Origin: Methanomicrobiales archaeon | GTDB taxonomy: Archaea > Halobacteriota > Methanomicrobia > Methanomicrobiales > Methanomicrobiaceae | Direction of reading: 5' to 3' | Assembly (NCBI GenBank): GCA_012523385.1 | Contig: JAAYIO010000132.1 | Coordinates: 1-14,993 of the forward strand | DNA length: 14,993 nt | Part shown: positions 14,631 through 14,993 of the stretch, in pieces | Layout: each line of letters begins with the position of its first letter | How positions within the stretch are numbered: the first letter of the stretch is position 1 | Made by a program: the position numbers and the translations under genes | Notes under the pieces: model-generated | The model's database searches: none | What the model was told of the DNA's origin: nothing | What the model saw: only the letters and a program-made list of their open reading frames with translations

Positions 14631-14993
14631 GCTACTCCCTCACTATAGGTAAGGAGGTCATCAGGATACCCCGCCAGCGTGTAAACACCTGCATAGAGAG
14701 TATAGGTGCCCGTCTGAGCCCACTGTGGAATGCCAATGAGCGCCGGTATATCCAGGGTCTCGCCCGCAGCGAGTCTGACCGTAGCAATGCCTGCGAGACT
14801 GTCCCCACCGCTGTTCACTCCACTGACAACCACGACATACCAGCCTGCATCATATGCAGTGACGTTGATGGTCGCCACCGATGTGCCGCCACGAGGAGCG
14901 TTTGTCACATCAACGTTAGAGATTTTCACCGGAGATACCATTACATTGATATTCACGATGTAGGTCGCCTCATCGATGAGATTCGCATAGGTG
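14615..14993 (-). CDS. 3' part of a surface protein with an Ig/CARDB-like domain (partial)
   Basis: The minus-strand frame is open from base 14993 to a TGA at 14617-14615, at least 125 residues. The GTG at 14956 is only an internal codon, since the frame continues upstream as T-Y-A-N-L-I-D-E-A-T-Y-I. The visible part is a single beta-sandwich module of CARDB/Ig type: I-S-N-V-D-V-T-N-A-P-R-G-G-T, then V-N-S-G-G-D-S, R-L-A-A-G-E-T-L-D-I-P and Q-T-G-T-Y-T-L-Y-A-G-V-Y. Such domains occur in archaeal envelope proteins and in S-layer-associated stalks. Unlike its neighbours it has no C-terminal membrane anchor. It overlaps the start of the DUF4430 gene by 16 bases, so it belongs to the same operon. 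Function and the N-terminal part lie outside the window. Confidence 0.8.
   Translation of the reverse strand, partial: TYANLIDEATYIVNINVMVSPVKISNVDVTNAPRGGTSVATINVTAYDAGWYVVVVSGVNSGGDSLAGIATVRLAAGETLDIPALIGIPQWAQTGTYTLYAGVYTLAGYPDDLLTYSEGVACIVS

Noticed and set aside
1..14993. tRNA or rRNA genes, CRISPR arrays, insertion sequences, integrase genes or attachment sites.
   Set aside because: None could be recognised on either strand; genes are ordinary chromosomal types packed with short spacers.

Overview
The window looks like a piece of chromosome from a methanogenic archaeon, most probably of the order Methanomicrobiales. The grounds are the archaeal style of every recognisable gene: an arginine cluster of argC, a CBS-domain gene, argJ and argB; a large PAS/GAF sensor ending in a histidine-kinase-like stub without an ATPase; a CofA-like aldehyde dehydrogenase; and exported proteins with Ser/Thr/Pro-rich stalks and a C-terminal membrane anchor. 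TATA-like boxes lie about 25 bases before start codons, as in leaderless archaeal transcripts. All assignments come from reading the sequence; no database search was possible.

Layout. 1-87 (minus) is the N-terminus of a membrane protein. 195-479 (plus) is a monofunctional AroQ chorismate mutase. 511-3066 (minus) is the PAS/GAF sensor with its own probable promoter. From 9088 down to 3121 six genes run on the minus strand with short gaps or overlaps: aldehyde dehydrogenase, DraG-type ADP-ribosylglycohydrolase, argC, a two-CBS protein, argJ and argB. argC, argJ and argB give three steps of the acetylated (cyclic) route to ornithine; the CBS protein between them is a candidate nucleotide sensor. 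9318-9806 (plus) is a small XRE-type regulator divergent from this block.

9931-14993 (minus) is a run of cell-surface genes, tightly packed or overlapping and probably one operon: the 3' end of a protein with an Ig/CARDB-like domain; a DUF4430 protein; a fusion of a terpenoid-cyclase-like alpha/alpha barrel with a BtuF-type cobalamin-binding domain; and a beta-propeller protein. The alpha/alpha barrel and DUF4430 are the two domains that make up animal intrinsic factor and transcobalamin. Here they lie in adjacent genes, the barrel already joined to a BtuF domain, and the three complete proteins end in a T-Q-S motif, a membrane segment and basic residues. I read this as a membrane-anchored corrinoid-capture system in which a transcobalamin-like clamp may hand cobamides to a BtuF domain. 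This is the most interesting part of the window. The function is inferred from domain architecture; no ABC permease or ATPase is visible here.
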